NCBI GenBank assembly: GCA_045644765.1
Contig: JAZRHM010000018.1
Span: 1-23,908 of the forward strand
Length of the DNA: 23,908 bases
Reading direction: 5' to 3'
Origin: JAFTYO01 sp045644765
GTDB taxonomy: Bacteria; Pseudomonadota; Alphaproteobacteria; RF32; CAG-239
The translations under genes and the position numbers were made by a program. Positions within the stretch are counted from its first letter, which is position 1. The number at the start of each line of letters is the position of its first letter. Positions 8,660-15,765 of the stretch are shown here, one piece after another. Below the pieces are notes generated by a model. That model did no database searches and was not told the DNA's origin. It saw only the letters and a list, made by a program, of their open reading frames with translations.

Positions 8660-8971
8660 TTAATTTTTGTTTGCAGTCAGATTTTTTAGACCTTGAATAA
8701 TGCTTTCTGCTGTAGATTGCGATTCTTGTTCGATGCCGACAGATTGTAAAGCTAAATTTTGAACACATGTTGATACTAATTCTTTTGCGGTTGCGCTAAT
8801 TGAAGAATTAAATAATGTGCCTGCTTGCAATCTTGAATTTGCTTCACTTATTAAACAAGTTTTCATTTTTGATTTGTAAGAAGAGTTTTCGCTTATATTT
8901 GCAAACTGAGATAAATCAGCACTGCAAGATGTTAATAATGCAAAGCTAATACATAGTAAAAATTTTTTCAT
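8660..8971 (-). CDS. Small lipoprotein of unknown function
   Basis: The 103-residue product has a typical lipoprotein signal: MKKFLLCISFALLTSC, with lipobox LTSC (Cys16). The mature part is polar, serine-rich and mostly helical by eye, with two further cysteines (in KTCLIS and STCVQN) that could form a disulfide. No family is recognised. The reading frame is open up to 9016, but I start at ATG 8971: GGAG lies 7 nt upstream, the lipoprotein signal begins there, and this removes an overlap with the PH-domain gene 16 bp upstream. It is the last gene of that unit. Confidence 0.8.
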   Translation of the reverse strand: MKKFLLCISFALLTSCSADLSQFANISENSSYKSKMKTCLISEANSRLQAGTLFNSSISATAKELVSTCVQNLALQSVGIEQESQSTAESIIQGLKNLTANKN

Positions 8972-8987
8972 AAAGTTTCTCCAAAAA

Positions 8988-9488
8988 CTAGTTAGGGCGA
9001 CCGATAACCTCATCAATAACTTGTTTCATTAAACGAGGCTGATTGATAAATGAAAATACAACTTTTGAGGTTCCTGTTCCGGAAAATAAAATATCGCCGT
9101 AATTAAATAAACGACCCAATATACTTTGTCTTATTTCAACCGATTCTATTCTTTCACGATTAAGTTCTTCTGTTGTTACGTTAATAACACCTGTTCTTCT
9201 GACAACGCGTTTATTTGTACAAACCATTTCAATTAAATTGCGTTTAAGCCAAGACGCAATGGTGAAAATAACTAATGCTATAACCGGAAGCCATATAGCA
9301 AAATTCAGTATTGAACTATTATAGTGTTCCAAAGCTCTGGAATAGCTTAAAGCGGTAAAGCAAGCAAAAACCGATAATGATGTTAAAGCAAACGGAATAA
9401 TCAAGGCAAAATAGTGTAATCTGCCTACGAGTTCTATTTCTTCTCCGGGGGTTAGTGTGCTTGCTGTATAACGATATCGTCCGAGCAT
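8988..9488 (-). CDS. PH domain-containing membrane protein (YdbS/YdbT-like)
   Basis: The 166-residue product has two membrane segments (about residues 26-48 and 63-82) followed by a bacterial PH-like domain (bPH2, formerly DUF304). The domain shows the family pattern: CTNKRVVRRTGVINVTTEELNRE followed by IESVEIRQSILGRLFNYGDILF and GTGTSKVVFSFINQP. PH domains of this type are usually membrane-linked, with no known enzyme activity; the role here is unknown. ATG 9488 has AGGAGAAC just upstream. It lies 16 bp before the small lipoprotein, probably in one transcript. Confidence 0.85.
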   Translation of the reverse strand: MLGRYRYTASTLTPGEEIELVGRLHYFALIIPFALTSLSVFACFTALSYSRALEHYNSSILNFAIWLPVIALVIFTIASWLKRNLIEMVCTNKRVVRRTGVINVTTEELNRERIESVEIRQSILGRLFNYGDILFSGTGTSKVVFSFINQPRLMKQVIDEVIGRPN

Positions 9489-9576
9489 TATTGTTCTCCT
9501 TAAGTTATCATATATATAAAATAGCCTGATTATTTATAATTTGTCAAATATATTTGTATTAATGCAGAGATTTTTA

Positions 9577-11397
9577 TTAAAAATATCGTTTTAGACTCAA
9601 AATATTTTCGGATATGTTTTTACTTTTGTTGTTTTGATAAGAAACCATAGCTTCAATGGAAGTGTTTTGATTTAGATAATAGTTTATCTTTGTTTCAAAT
9701 TGCAAATTTGTTCCGATAGAAGATGTTGCAAAAGTTTGCTTTATTTCTGTTTTGATACCGATTTTTTCATATAAAGCCAATAAACCGGCGCTAAAACCGG
9801 CTCCAATCCAGTAGTTATTTGGTATAAATTCTCCGTAAGCTCCTTCTATTGAGCTCAATCCGAATGCATAAATATTATCGTTTATAGCAAAAGTGGAACC
9901 TCCGCCAACACTTGTTGTCAAAGCATATCCTTCATCTTCATTTTTAGGATTTAAAAGTCTTTGTAATTTTAAATCTATCTTATATGAAACAGATTTAAAA
10001 ACTTCATCAATTGGTGAAAGTGAAGCAAGTTCCAATATATTTATTTTTTCTAAGACATATTTTTTGCTGTTATCATAATGTCTGAAAACCATATCTAAAA
10101 AATTGATTTCCGCACCGGTTAAAAACCCTTTATTGTTATCAATTAATGAATGATATGCCGGTCGTAAGCTTATTTGTTCAAATATATCACCGTTTTTTGT
10201 TCCAATACCTAAGGATATCAAAGCTGAGTCGTGTGATAAAACTGGATTGACGCCATTTTTTAATTCATCAAATTTTGGAGGTGTGTTTACCTTGTTCCTT
10301 TTTCTCAATATGGCAAAACTTTTTTTGCGATAATCTTTTAATTCTATTTTTTTTGCAACATATTGATATTGAATATATTGATATGCCGTTTCCAAAACAT
10401 CGGCTTTTTCTTCATTATTCAGATTATCTAGACTTGAAAAATCGTCTTCTTTTATAAGATTGATAAAACTTTTATACTGATTTTTGTTCATTTGTTTAAT
10501 GCGGTGGCTGATTTTACGCTGTCTTGAAGGGCGATAATTTGTTTCTTTTATAAGACCTTCTTTTCGATTTATGGCTTTTATTGTATCAAGAGGAATTGTT
10601 TGAACCTTAAACTCAGATGCTAAATTTAATTCGGGTTTTATAGCATCAAGAGTTTCCATCAACATATAAGAACAATTTTGTGTAAAAAAGTAATAAGGTG
10701 TAAGCGTTTGACCGAGTTCCCAAAGATGTGCCACAAATAAATCTAATTCATCATTGGTTAAATCTAGGGTATATTCCCATATATCTCTATTTTCCAAGTT
10801 ATTGTAGGTGTTGATTATATCATAATAAGGTTTAGTGGTAAAACCACCGGGATATGCACCTATAATTCCATAAATTGCATATAAAAAGCTGTCCTCATAA
10901 CCTCGCGTAAATGCGCCATAATTTATACCATGAGCCAATAGTTGTGTACCAATACGTTTCGTATCTACTCTTAATAATGTATGTCCGAAAAGAGAGGAAG
11001 AGTTATTCATATATGCGTCAGTAAACAAAAAAGTAATTCCTGCCGGTTGTAAATCTTGTTTAAAGCTCTCATATTCTGGACAAACAGGAAAATCATAATC
11101 TATAATGTTGTTATCTTTTAATAACTTATAACGCGCCGGAAAAAGACACTTTGTTTTATCATTATTAGATTGAAAAAGCGCAATAGTTTCTTCCAGTTCT
11201 TTTGAAGGATTGTTTTTTCCGCAAGGGCTCAAATAAAAAGATTGTGATCCGATTGTTCCTTCAAAACCGCCTAAAAACTTAGGTTGATAATGAACTAATT
11301 TTAGCCATTTGTCAGAATAAGCAAAGTCTGATTGAGAAGCGTTTGTCTCAAAACAGAAAAAAAGACTGAATAAGAAAAAAAGAACTTTTAGAATCAT
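9577..11397 (-). CDS. DUF4105 (Lnb-like) envelope protein with C-terminal beta-barrel-like region
   Basis: The 606-residue product has a signal peptide (about residues 1-20, ending TNA). A first domain (about 24-110) has KCLFPARYKLL, a pattern usual before DUF4105. The DUF4105 core (about 120-260) has SLFGHTLLRVD with His139 and FFTQNCSYMLME with Cys242, the His and Cys conserved in this family, now linked to lipoprotein N-acyltransferase Lnb and thought to act as a Cys protease-like fold in the periplasm. The last 220 residues have alternating beta strands ending in LSLKRYF, as in outer-membrane barrels. The frame is open to a GTG at 11412; I prefer ATG 11397, whose signal peptide fits better. 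Neither has a good ribosome site. Enzyme activity is inferred from family only. Confidence 0.8.
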   Translation of the reverse strand: MILKVLFFLFSLFFCFETNASQSDFAYSDKWLKLVHYQPKFLGGFEGTIGSQSFYLSPCGKNNPSKELEETIALFQSNNDKTKCLFPARYKLLKDNNIIDYDFPVCPEYESFKQDLQPAGITFLFTDAYMNNSSSLFGHTLLRVDTKRIGTQLLAHGINYGAFTRGYEDSFLYAIYGIIGAYPGGFTTKPYYDIINTYNNLENRDIWEYTLDLTNDELDLFVAHLWELGQTLTPYYFFTQNCSYMLMETLDAIKPELNLASEFKVQTIPLDTIKAINRKEGLIKETNYRPSRQRKISHRIKQMNKNQYKSFINLIKEDDFSSLDNLNNEEKADVLETAYQYIQYQYVAKKIELKDYRKKSFAILRKRNKVNTPPKFDELKNGVNPVLSHDSALISLGIGTKNGDIFEQISLRPAYHSLIDNNKGFLTGAEINFLDMVFRHYDNSKKYVLEKINILELASLSPIDEVFKSVSYKIDLKLQRLLNPKNEDEGYALTTSVGGGSTFAINDNIYAFGLSSIEGAYGEFIPNNYWIGAGFSAGLLALYEKIGIKTEIKQTFATSSIGTNLQFETKINYYLNQNTSIEAMVSYQNNKSKNISENILSLKRYF

Positions 11398-11405
11398 TTT
11401 AAATT

Positions 11406-11433
11406 TAAGCACGACTTTTAAAAGCCGTGCTTA
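11406..11433 (-). terminator. Hairpin between DUF3015 and DUF4105 genes
   Basis: TAAGCACG (11406-11413) and CGTGCTTA (11426-11433) form an 8-bp stem, and an inner CTTTTAAAAG can also pair. The T-run after it on the minus strand is poor, so termination is probably partial. The stem sits only about 9 nt before the DUF4105 start, where it may also affect translation. Confidence 0.5.
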
Positions 11434-11451
11434 TCCTTTACAAATTTGAAA

Positions 11452-11910
11452 TTAAGCTTTCATAATTTCGTAAAATTTTAATGTTAATTCAACTGCATCA
11501 ACATTTTCATGTGGAAATAACACAGCAAAATTTTGATGAGCTTTAGAAGCAACAGTTTTTTCATCCATGTTTAAGATGCCGGCCAAAGTCGTCAAAGTTT
11601 CACCTTCACCTGCAGCTGCATCCATAGCAAACTGTTCCATATTGTTTTCAACAAAAGCTAAAATCATCTTTTGAGTACCACCGGTAACACGACCGTTAGG
11701 ATCACAACCTGATGTTCCGAAAGTGATGCCAAATGTTTGGTTTCCGAAAATACCGTTTGTAGTAACTGCTGCAACTTGTGGAATGATACCGCTTTGGCCA
11801 CGCCAAGCCATAGAACCGAGACCGCAACCTGTGCTATCTAAGGCATCTGCAGGAGCAGAAATAAACATTGCTGCACCGAGCATTACGGAAGCTAATAGAG
11901 TTTTTTTCAT
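11452..11910 (-). CDS. DUF3015 family secreted protein
   Basis: The 152-residue product has a signal peptide (MKKTLLASVMLGAAMFISAPADA, cleavage near residue 23) and then the DUF3015 pattern: CGLGSMAW, a TTNGIFGNQTFGITFGTSGC stretch with a second cysteine, and a C-terminal helical part. The paired cysteines probably form a disulfide in the periplasm. DUF3015 proteins have no known function. The frame is open to 11940, but ATG 11910 has GGAG 7 nt upstream and starts the signal peptide, so I use it. A weak hairpin separates it from the DUF4105 gene 54 bp downstream on the same strand. Confidence 0.85.
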   Translation of the reverse strand: MKKTLLASVMLGAAMFISAPADALDSTGCGLGSMAWRGQSGIIPQVAAVTTNGIFGNQTFGITFGTSGCDPNGRVTGGTQKMILAFVENNMEQFAMDAAAGEGETLTTLAGILNMDEKTVASKAHQNFAVLFPHENVDAVELTLKFYEIMKA

Positions 11911-12003
11911 CGTTTTTCTCCAAATACTATAAAATAACAACTAAAGTGTAACAAACCCTATACAATTGTATATAATTTTTAATTTTTTTTACACAAAAAA
12001 TAC

Positions 12004-12033
12004 TTGATTTATTTTTTTAAGTTGTTATATATA
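12004..12033 (+). promoter_or_regulatory. Candidate greA promoter, far upstream
   Basis: TTGATT (12004-12009) is followed by TATATA at 12026-12031 or 12028-12033, a spacer of 16 or 18 nt. Transcription from here would begin near 12040 and would cross the hairpin at 12053-12087 before reaching greA at 12156. Confidence 0.5.
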
Positions 12034-12052
12034 AGGACATAAATTAACAACT

Positions 12053-12087
12053 GACTGTGATAAAAGCTTATCGCAGTCTGATTTTTT
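12053..12087 (+). terminator. Leader terminator or attenuator upstream of greA
   Basis: GACTGTGATAA (12053-12063) pairs with TTATCGCAGTC (12068-12078) with one G-U pair, around AAGC, and six T follow (12082-12087). It reads on the plus strand, yet no plus-strand gene lies upstream before the hslO-dnaE region; the genes just upstream are all on the minus strand. It is therefore best read as an early terminator in the greA leader. E. coli greA also has a leader terminator that makes short RNAs (GraL). Confidence 0.65.
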
Positions 12088-12155
12088 CTAACTTTTTAAA
12101 AATAATATACCTTTTTTGTGAAAAAAAGGATATGGTTTTATTAGGAGAATGAACA

Positions 12156-12629
12156 ATGGAAAAGTTCCCTTTAACTAAAAAAGGATACTTACAACTTGAA
12201 CAAGAGTTGAAAAATTTAAAAGGTATCGACAGACCTAATATTATAGCCGCAATTGCAGAAGCTCGTTCACATGGTGATTTATCTGAAAATGCAGAATATT
12301 CTGCAGCAAAAGAAAAACAAAGCTTTATTGAGGGCCGTATACAAGAATTGGAAGCTGTAGTAAGTCGTGCTCAGGTAATTGATCCTCAGGCTGTAAAAGG
12401 CGACGTAATTCGCTTTGGCGCAACAGTTTTAGTTGTTGATGAACCAACAGATAAAGAAACTCAATATCAAATTGTCGGAGATTATGAAGCCGATATTGAA
12501 AAGAATCTGATATCACTTTCTTCTCCTTTGGCAAAAGCTCTTATCGGTAAAGAGGTCGGTGATGTTGCAGAATATACAGCTCCCGGCGGAAGAAAATCTT
12601 TTGAAATTTTAGAAGTTAAATATCTTTAA
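12156..12629 (+). CDS. greA: Transcription elongation factor GreA
   Basis: GreA enters the secondary channel of RNA polymerase and triggers cleavage of backtracked RNA so that stalled complexes resume. The 157-residue product has the full N-terminal coiled coil (about residues 1-75) with the tip acidic residues Asp41 and Glu44 in GDLSENAEYSAAKE, and a C-terminal FKBP-like domain (about 80-157) with the family ending. ATG 12156 has AGGAG (12143-12147) 8 nt upstream. It has its own promoter, leader terminator and downstream terminator, so it is probably monocistronic apart from possible read-through into the small gene at 12689. Confidence 0.97.
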   Translation: MEKFPLTKKGYLQLEQELKNLKGIDRPNIIAAIAEARSHGDLSENAEYSAAKEKQSFIEGRIQELEAVVSRAQVIDPQAVKGDVIRFGATVLVVDEPTDKETQYQIVGDYEADIEKNLISLSSPLAKALIGKEVGDVAEYTAPGGRKSFEILEVKYL

Positions 12630-12651
12630 TAATTCAGATTGTTGACTATTT

Positions 12652-12677
12652 AAACCGGTGTCATCACCGGTTTTTTT
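12652..12677 (+). terminator. greA terminator
   Basis: AAACCGGTG (12652-12660) and CACCGGTTT (12665-12673) pair around TCAT, with a T-run to 12677. The ribosome site of the next small gene starts three bases later. Confidence 0.9.
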
Positions 12678-12688
12678 ATGGAGGTTTT

Positions 12689-12871
12689 ATGAAAAAAGAA
12701 ACTTGTATATATGATTATGCCAACAAGTGTGATTGTTCCGAAGACGATAAGTGCGGTTGCACATATCCTAACAATATGAGTGGAAATTTTGAATGTGATA
12801 TTCAAAAAGAATCGCACAAATCTTGGCAAAGGCCTAAAAATTTATCATCAACGGATAAATCTCGCGTATAA
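12689..12871 (+). CDS. Small Cys-rich protein
   Basis: The 60-residue product has six cysteines in its first 36 residues, with the pattern C-x7-CDC-x6-CGC-x11-C around CSEDDKCGC, and no signal peptide. Cys-rich cytoplasmic proteins of this size often bind a metal; this is inference only. The gene has a strong GGAGG (12680-12684) 4 nt before ATG 12689, immediately after the greA terminator. Its last 70 bp overlap the 3' end of the convergent CAT-like gene. I recognise no family. The good ribosome site and Cys spacing argue that it is real. Confidence 0.6.
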   Translation: MKKETCIYDYANKCDCSEDDKCGCTYPNNMSGNFECDIQKESHKSWQRPKNLSSTDKSRV

Positions 12872-13245
12872 AAGGATAGAAATGTTCGATTCTCGCATTG
12901 TTCAAAAGGCAAAATGAAGATGGCCGGAACGGCTATGCTGTTTATTTTATCTTCTGGTATATAAGAAAACAATATAGAATTTGGCGGTAATTCAATTGTA
13001 GTTTTATTGAAATAGCAATTTTCAACATAAGTTTTGAAAAATGTTTCAAAATCAGAATCAAATGATTGGTATAAAAAAGGTGCAATTGAAGTGTTTTCCG
13101 TGCTTAAATAGGCAGATATAATGTTTTTCTGTCCGTATAAAGACAATGCTTTAGATAAAATATGTATGATAACAGGATAAAAAAGCAGATTCTGTTTTTT
13201 TACTTTATCTATAAGCGTGGTTATGTCAATTTGCAGTTTATTCAT
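12802..13245 (-). CDS. Degenerate chloramphenicol acetyltransferase-like protein
   Basis: The 147-residue product lines up by eye with CAT-type acetyltransferases (PF00302): LQIDITTLIDKVKKQNLLFYP matches the region near residue 35-60 of CAT, TDFETFF-like DSDFETFFKTY follows, and LSFYTRDLSVDDKFL...QDLC matches the C-terminal part LSVQVHHAVCDGFHV...LQELC. The first 35-40 residues of CAT are absent and there is an in-frame stop just upstream. The catalytic HHxxxDG is replaced by TRDLSVDD, so no acetyl transfer is expected. No ribosome binding site is clear. It could be a decaying gene or a CAT-fold protein with another role. Confidence 0.55.
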   Translation of the reverse strand: MNKLQIDITTLIDKVKKQNLLFYPVIIHILSKALSLYGQKNIISAYLSTENTSIAPFLYQSFDSDFETFFKTYVENCYFNKTTIELPPNSILFSYIPEDKINSIAVPAIFILPFEQCENRTFLSFYTRDLSVDDKFLGLCQDLCDSF

Positions 13246-13305
13246 AGTTGTTTCATCGGTTGTTTATACTGAAATATGTTTAATATAGATCATAAAAAAT
13301 ATCAA

Positions 13306-13390
13306 TATGAAAAAAATATAAAAAATAAAAACAGTAAAAACAATAACAAAGAATAAAAAATAATAAAAAAATAAAAAAAATGTTTTTTTT
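13306..13390. other. A-rich tract before tRNA-Val promoter
   Basis: The plus strand is almost entirely A with scattered T and few G or C, then switches to a T-run at 13382-13390 just before the -35 box of tRNA-Val. Such tracts can act as UP-like elements for stable RNA promoters; this is inference. I see no gene in 13246-13441 apart from the promoter. Confidence 0.4.
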
Positions 13391-13392
13391 AC

Positions 13393-13421
13393 TTGATTTC
13401 TTAAAATAAATTAGTTATAAC
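13393..13421 (+). promoter_or_regulatory. tRNA-Val promoter
   Basis: TTGATT (13393-13398) and TATAAC (13416-13421) are exactly 17 nt apart and lie 20 nt before the tRNA 5' end, following an A/T-rich tract. Confidence 0.75.
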
Positions 13422-13441
13422 CACTTCCGTAAGCAAGATAT

Positions 13442-13517
13442 GGGCGCTTAGCTCAGCTGGAAGAGCATCTCGTTTACACCGAGAGGGTCGGGAGTTCGAA
13501 CCTCTCAGCGCCCACCA
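13442..13517 (+). tRNA. tRNA-Val, anticodon UAC
   Basis: A 76-nt cloverleaf including encoded CCA (13515-13517). The acceptor stem GGGCGCT (13442-13448) pairs with AGCGCCC (13507-13513), discriminator A. The anticodon stem CTCG/CGAG encloses TTTACAC, giving anticodon TAC (UAC in RNA), which reads valine codons. The T loop has TTCGAAC. It has its own promoter and a terminator 4 nt after the CCA. Confidence 0.97.
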
Positions 13518-13520
13518 ATT

Positions 13521-13549
13521 AAAAAAGCACCTTAATGGTGCTTTTTTTG
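13521..13549 (+). terminator. tRNA-Val terminator (unit A)
   Basis: AAAAAAGCACC (13521-13531) pairs with GGTGCTTTTTT (13537-13547) around TTAAT, with a T-run. It begins 4 nt after the tRNA CCA. Confidence 0.9.
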
Positions 13550-13677
13550 TTGGTGGGGCGTAGCCGAGTTAGTGTTGATAGCCGGCGAAAGGCGGCGCAA
13601 CAACACTTATAAGGCAAGTGCCCGAAGAGGAGTTGGTGAGCTGTAAAGAGCGAGCCTTAAGAAACAAGACACCAATT

Positions 13678-13706
13678 AAAAAAGCACCATTAAGGTGCTT
13701 TTTTTG
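13678..13706 (+). terminator. Duplicate terminator (unit B)
   Basis: The same GCACC/GGTGC stem as in unit A, with loop ATTAA in place of TTAAT, and the same T-run. The stem is kept while the loop differs. A third degraded hairpin (TAAGC 13834-13838 with GCTTA 13844-13848, then T) overlaps the stop codon of the TPR gene. Confidence 0.8.
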
Positions 13707-13845
13707 TTTGTGGGGTATGGTTGAGTTCGTTTTGATAGCCGACAATAGATGATTCAACAACACTTATAAGGCGAGTGCCTAAAGTGAAGTTGGCGAGCTG
13801 TAAAGAGTGAACCTTAAGCAGGAATACGCTAATTAAGCTTTGTGC

Positions 13846-15639
13846 TTATTTTTTTAAGCCTTTTAATCTTTCTATAAGCAAACTTTCATTAAATATAATA
13901 GCTGTCGGTTTGTTAACTCCCTCAGCTATTTTCTTTCTGATAACATCTTTATCTAGCAATTCAGCATCTTCTTTAAGGCTTAAAGCATGTTGCCATTGAT
14001 ATTTTGCCTCTGATTTTCGACCTGTTTGCCAATAAACATCTCCTAAGTGATCACAAACTACGGCATTTGCCGGTAAATATTCGGCGGCTCGCTCCAATAC
14101 GGATAAAGCTTCAGTGTATTTACCCATACGATATAGAGCCCAACCCATACTGTCCATAATATGTCCGTTTTCCGGATTTTGTCGGTATGCATCAAAAATC
14201 ATATATAAGGCTTCATTATAATTTTGGTTATTTTCAAGCCAAATATATCCTAAATAGTTTAATACAAAAGGATGTCTTTTGCTGATTTTTAGAGCTTTTT
14301 TTAATGATTGTTCAGCTTTTTCCCACTGGTTGCTTTTTTCATAAGCAATACCTAATGCGTAATAAACTGTCCAATCTTCTTTTAATGAATCAGGAAGTTT
14401 TTTAAGCGCTAAATTATAATATTTTATAGCATCTTTATTTTTATCGGTTATACGACTTACTTCTCCTAAATTAAATAGTATATTATAGTCATTCGGATAG
14501 TGAGATAACAATTCTTTGAGTTTTTGTAACGCTTCTTTATGGTCTTTATTTTCTAAATATATTGCAGATATTTTTAGATTTGCCATATAATAAAGTGGAG
14601 AATTTACACTTACTTTTTCATATTGTTTTATGGCTTCGCTATAGCGATGAGACTTTTCCAATAAATCAGCCATAGATATTCTTGCAACGTCATTATCTTT
14701 ATTGAGATACAATGATAAAGCCGTAAAAATCTGAGCAATATCGCTTTGATAATCGCGAAAAATAACGCCAACGTTAAATATTGCCTCGCTTAATCCTTTT
14801 TGTGGAGTATCAATTACCGGTATTGGTTTATTTTTATTAATATCATAAATGGAACTTAGCAGTTCGGTAAACATTTTGGTGTTGGAGTTTTTATTGTTAT
14901 ATTGTTTTATAATATCCTTAGCTTTATCTACTTGTGAATTTCTGGCATAGAAATTTGCAATAATTTGCAGTGAACGAAAAGAAATTTCTAAATTTTGATC
15001 ATCGATAATTTTATCAAATTCTTTTTGTGCCGATTCGGTGTCGTTAAAATAATCGAGTATCATACCTTTGTGCATATGATAAAAAGAAAGAAGATCTTTA
15101 TCTTTTTCCAAAAGATTAAGTTCGCGTAAAGCTCCTTTTTTATCGTTTTTTCCGGCTAGTAACCAAGCTTTAAATAAAGGAGAAATTGCATTTTTATAAG
15201 ATTTATCTTTAATACCGTTGATATATTCTATAGCTTTGTCAAAATTTTGATTTTTTGCTTCATCAGACATGAGTACAAAACGAACAAAATTGCTGCTATC
15301 TCCTTCTTTTATAGATTGTTGAGCGTATTTAGCTGCTTCATCAATACGTCCTTCGGTCGTCAAAAGAAGATATACTCTGCTTAAAAGTTCTGGGTCTTTA
15401 ACACCTAATTTGATTGATTTTATATAGTAATCAGCAGCTAAATTGTAATTCTGTCTGATATGAGCCACTCTTGCTGCCAAGTATGATCCGTAAGATGTTT
15501 CGCTTACATGGTAATGTGATGCAATTTTAATATTTTGGTTATTGTTTTTTTTATCAAGAAAAATGCCGGAGCAGGAATTAAAAATCCCGACACTTACCAA
15601 TACTGCAATTATATATTTTATTTTCATCAATTTATTCAT
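13846..15639 (-). CDS. TPR-repeat lipoprotein
   Basis: The 597-residue product starts with a signal (MKIKYIIAVLVSVGIFNSC) and a lipobox-like FNSC, so it is probably an envelope lipoprotein. The rest is a long array of tetratricopeptide-like helix pairs from about residue 55 to 570, most clearly around residues 390-555 (DYNILFNLGEVSR, WTVYYALGIAYEKSNQWEKAEQSLKKAL, PFVLNYLGYIWLENNQNYNEAL, GHIMDSMGWALYRMGKYTEALSVLERAAEYLP, AVVCDHLGDVYWQTGRKSEA). TPR arrays bind protein partners; the partner is unknown. Two starts are possible: ATG 15639 or ATG 15627. Both lack a strong ribosome site; I keep the longer one. It diverges from the uracil-DNA glycosylase gene, 126 bp apart. Confidence 0.85.
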   Translation of the reverse strand: MNKLMKIKYIIAVLVSVGIFNSCSGIFLDKKNNNQNIKIASHYHVSETSYGSYLAARVAHIRQNYNLAADYYIKSIKLGVKDPELLSRVYLLLTTEGRIDEAAKYAQQSIKEGDSSNFVRFVLMSDEAKNQNFDKAIEYINGIKDKSYKNAISPLFKAWLLAGKNDKKGALRELNLLEKDKDLLSFYHMHKGMILDYFNDTESAQKEFDKIIDDQNLEISFRSLQIIANFYARNSQVDKAKDIIKQYNNKNSNTKMFTELLSSIYDINKNKPIPVIDTPQKGLSEAIFNVGVIFRDYQSDIAQIFTALSLYLNKDNDVARISMADLLEKSHRYSEAIKQYEKVSVNSPLYYMANLKISAIYLENKDHKEALQKLKELLSHYPNDYNILFNLGEVSRITDKNKDAIKYYNLALKKLPDSLKEDWTVYYALGIAYEKSNQWEKAEQSLKKALKISKRHPFVLNYLGYIWLENNQNYNEALYMIFDAYRQNPENGHIMDSMGWALYRMGKYTEALSVLERAAEYLPANAVVCDHLGDVYWQTGRKSEAKYQWQHALSLKEDAELLDKDVIRKKIAEGVNKPTAIIFNESLLIERLKGLKK

Positions 15640-15728
15640 CTCTGTTTATTATTAAATTTTTTATAACATATACCTTATTTAAATGAATATCAATTATATA
15701 ATTATTATGTGTAAATAATTGCTTTATG

Positions 15729-15757
15729 TTGCAATAAAAAAGTATTTTGGTTATATA
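15729..15757 (+). promoter_or_regulatory. Promoter candidate directly before the UDG start
   Basis: TTGCAA (15729-15734) and TATATA (15752-15757) are 17 nt apart. The ATG of the glycosylase is only 9 nt after the -10 box, so an RNA starting at the usual distance would begin at or next to the start codon. There is no Shine-Dalgarno before this ATG. Confidence 0.45.
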
Positions 15758-15765
15758 TTAAAGTT

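Larger units (their letters stand above)
13513..13826 (+). repeat. 157-bp tandem repeat, two full copies
   Basis: Unit A (13513-13669) and unit B (13670-13826) align without a gap over 157 bp; I count 31 mismatches, about 80% identity. A third copy begins at 13827 in register (CGCTAATTAAGC against CACCAATTAAAA). Each copy starts with CACCAATT, where copy A overlaps the tRNA-Val 3' end, then a terminator hairpin, then a G-rich segment with GTGTTG/CAACAC (copy A only) and AACACTTATAAGGC shared by both. Most differences are C to T or G to A in unit B, so B looks like the more decayed copy. A 64-codon minus-strand frame over it (13569-13763) is not believed to be coding. No gene fills 13518-13845. 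Confidence 0.85.

Noticed and set aside
13569..13763. Minus-strand frame of 64 codons over the 157-bp repeat
   Set aside because: It crosses the duplicated terminator, has no ribosome site and no recognisable product; the repeat explains the openness better.
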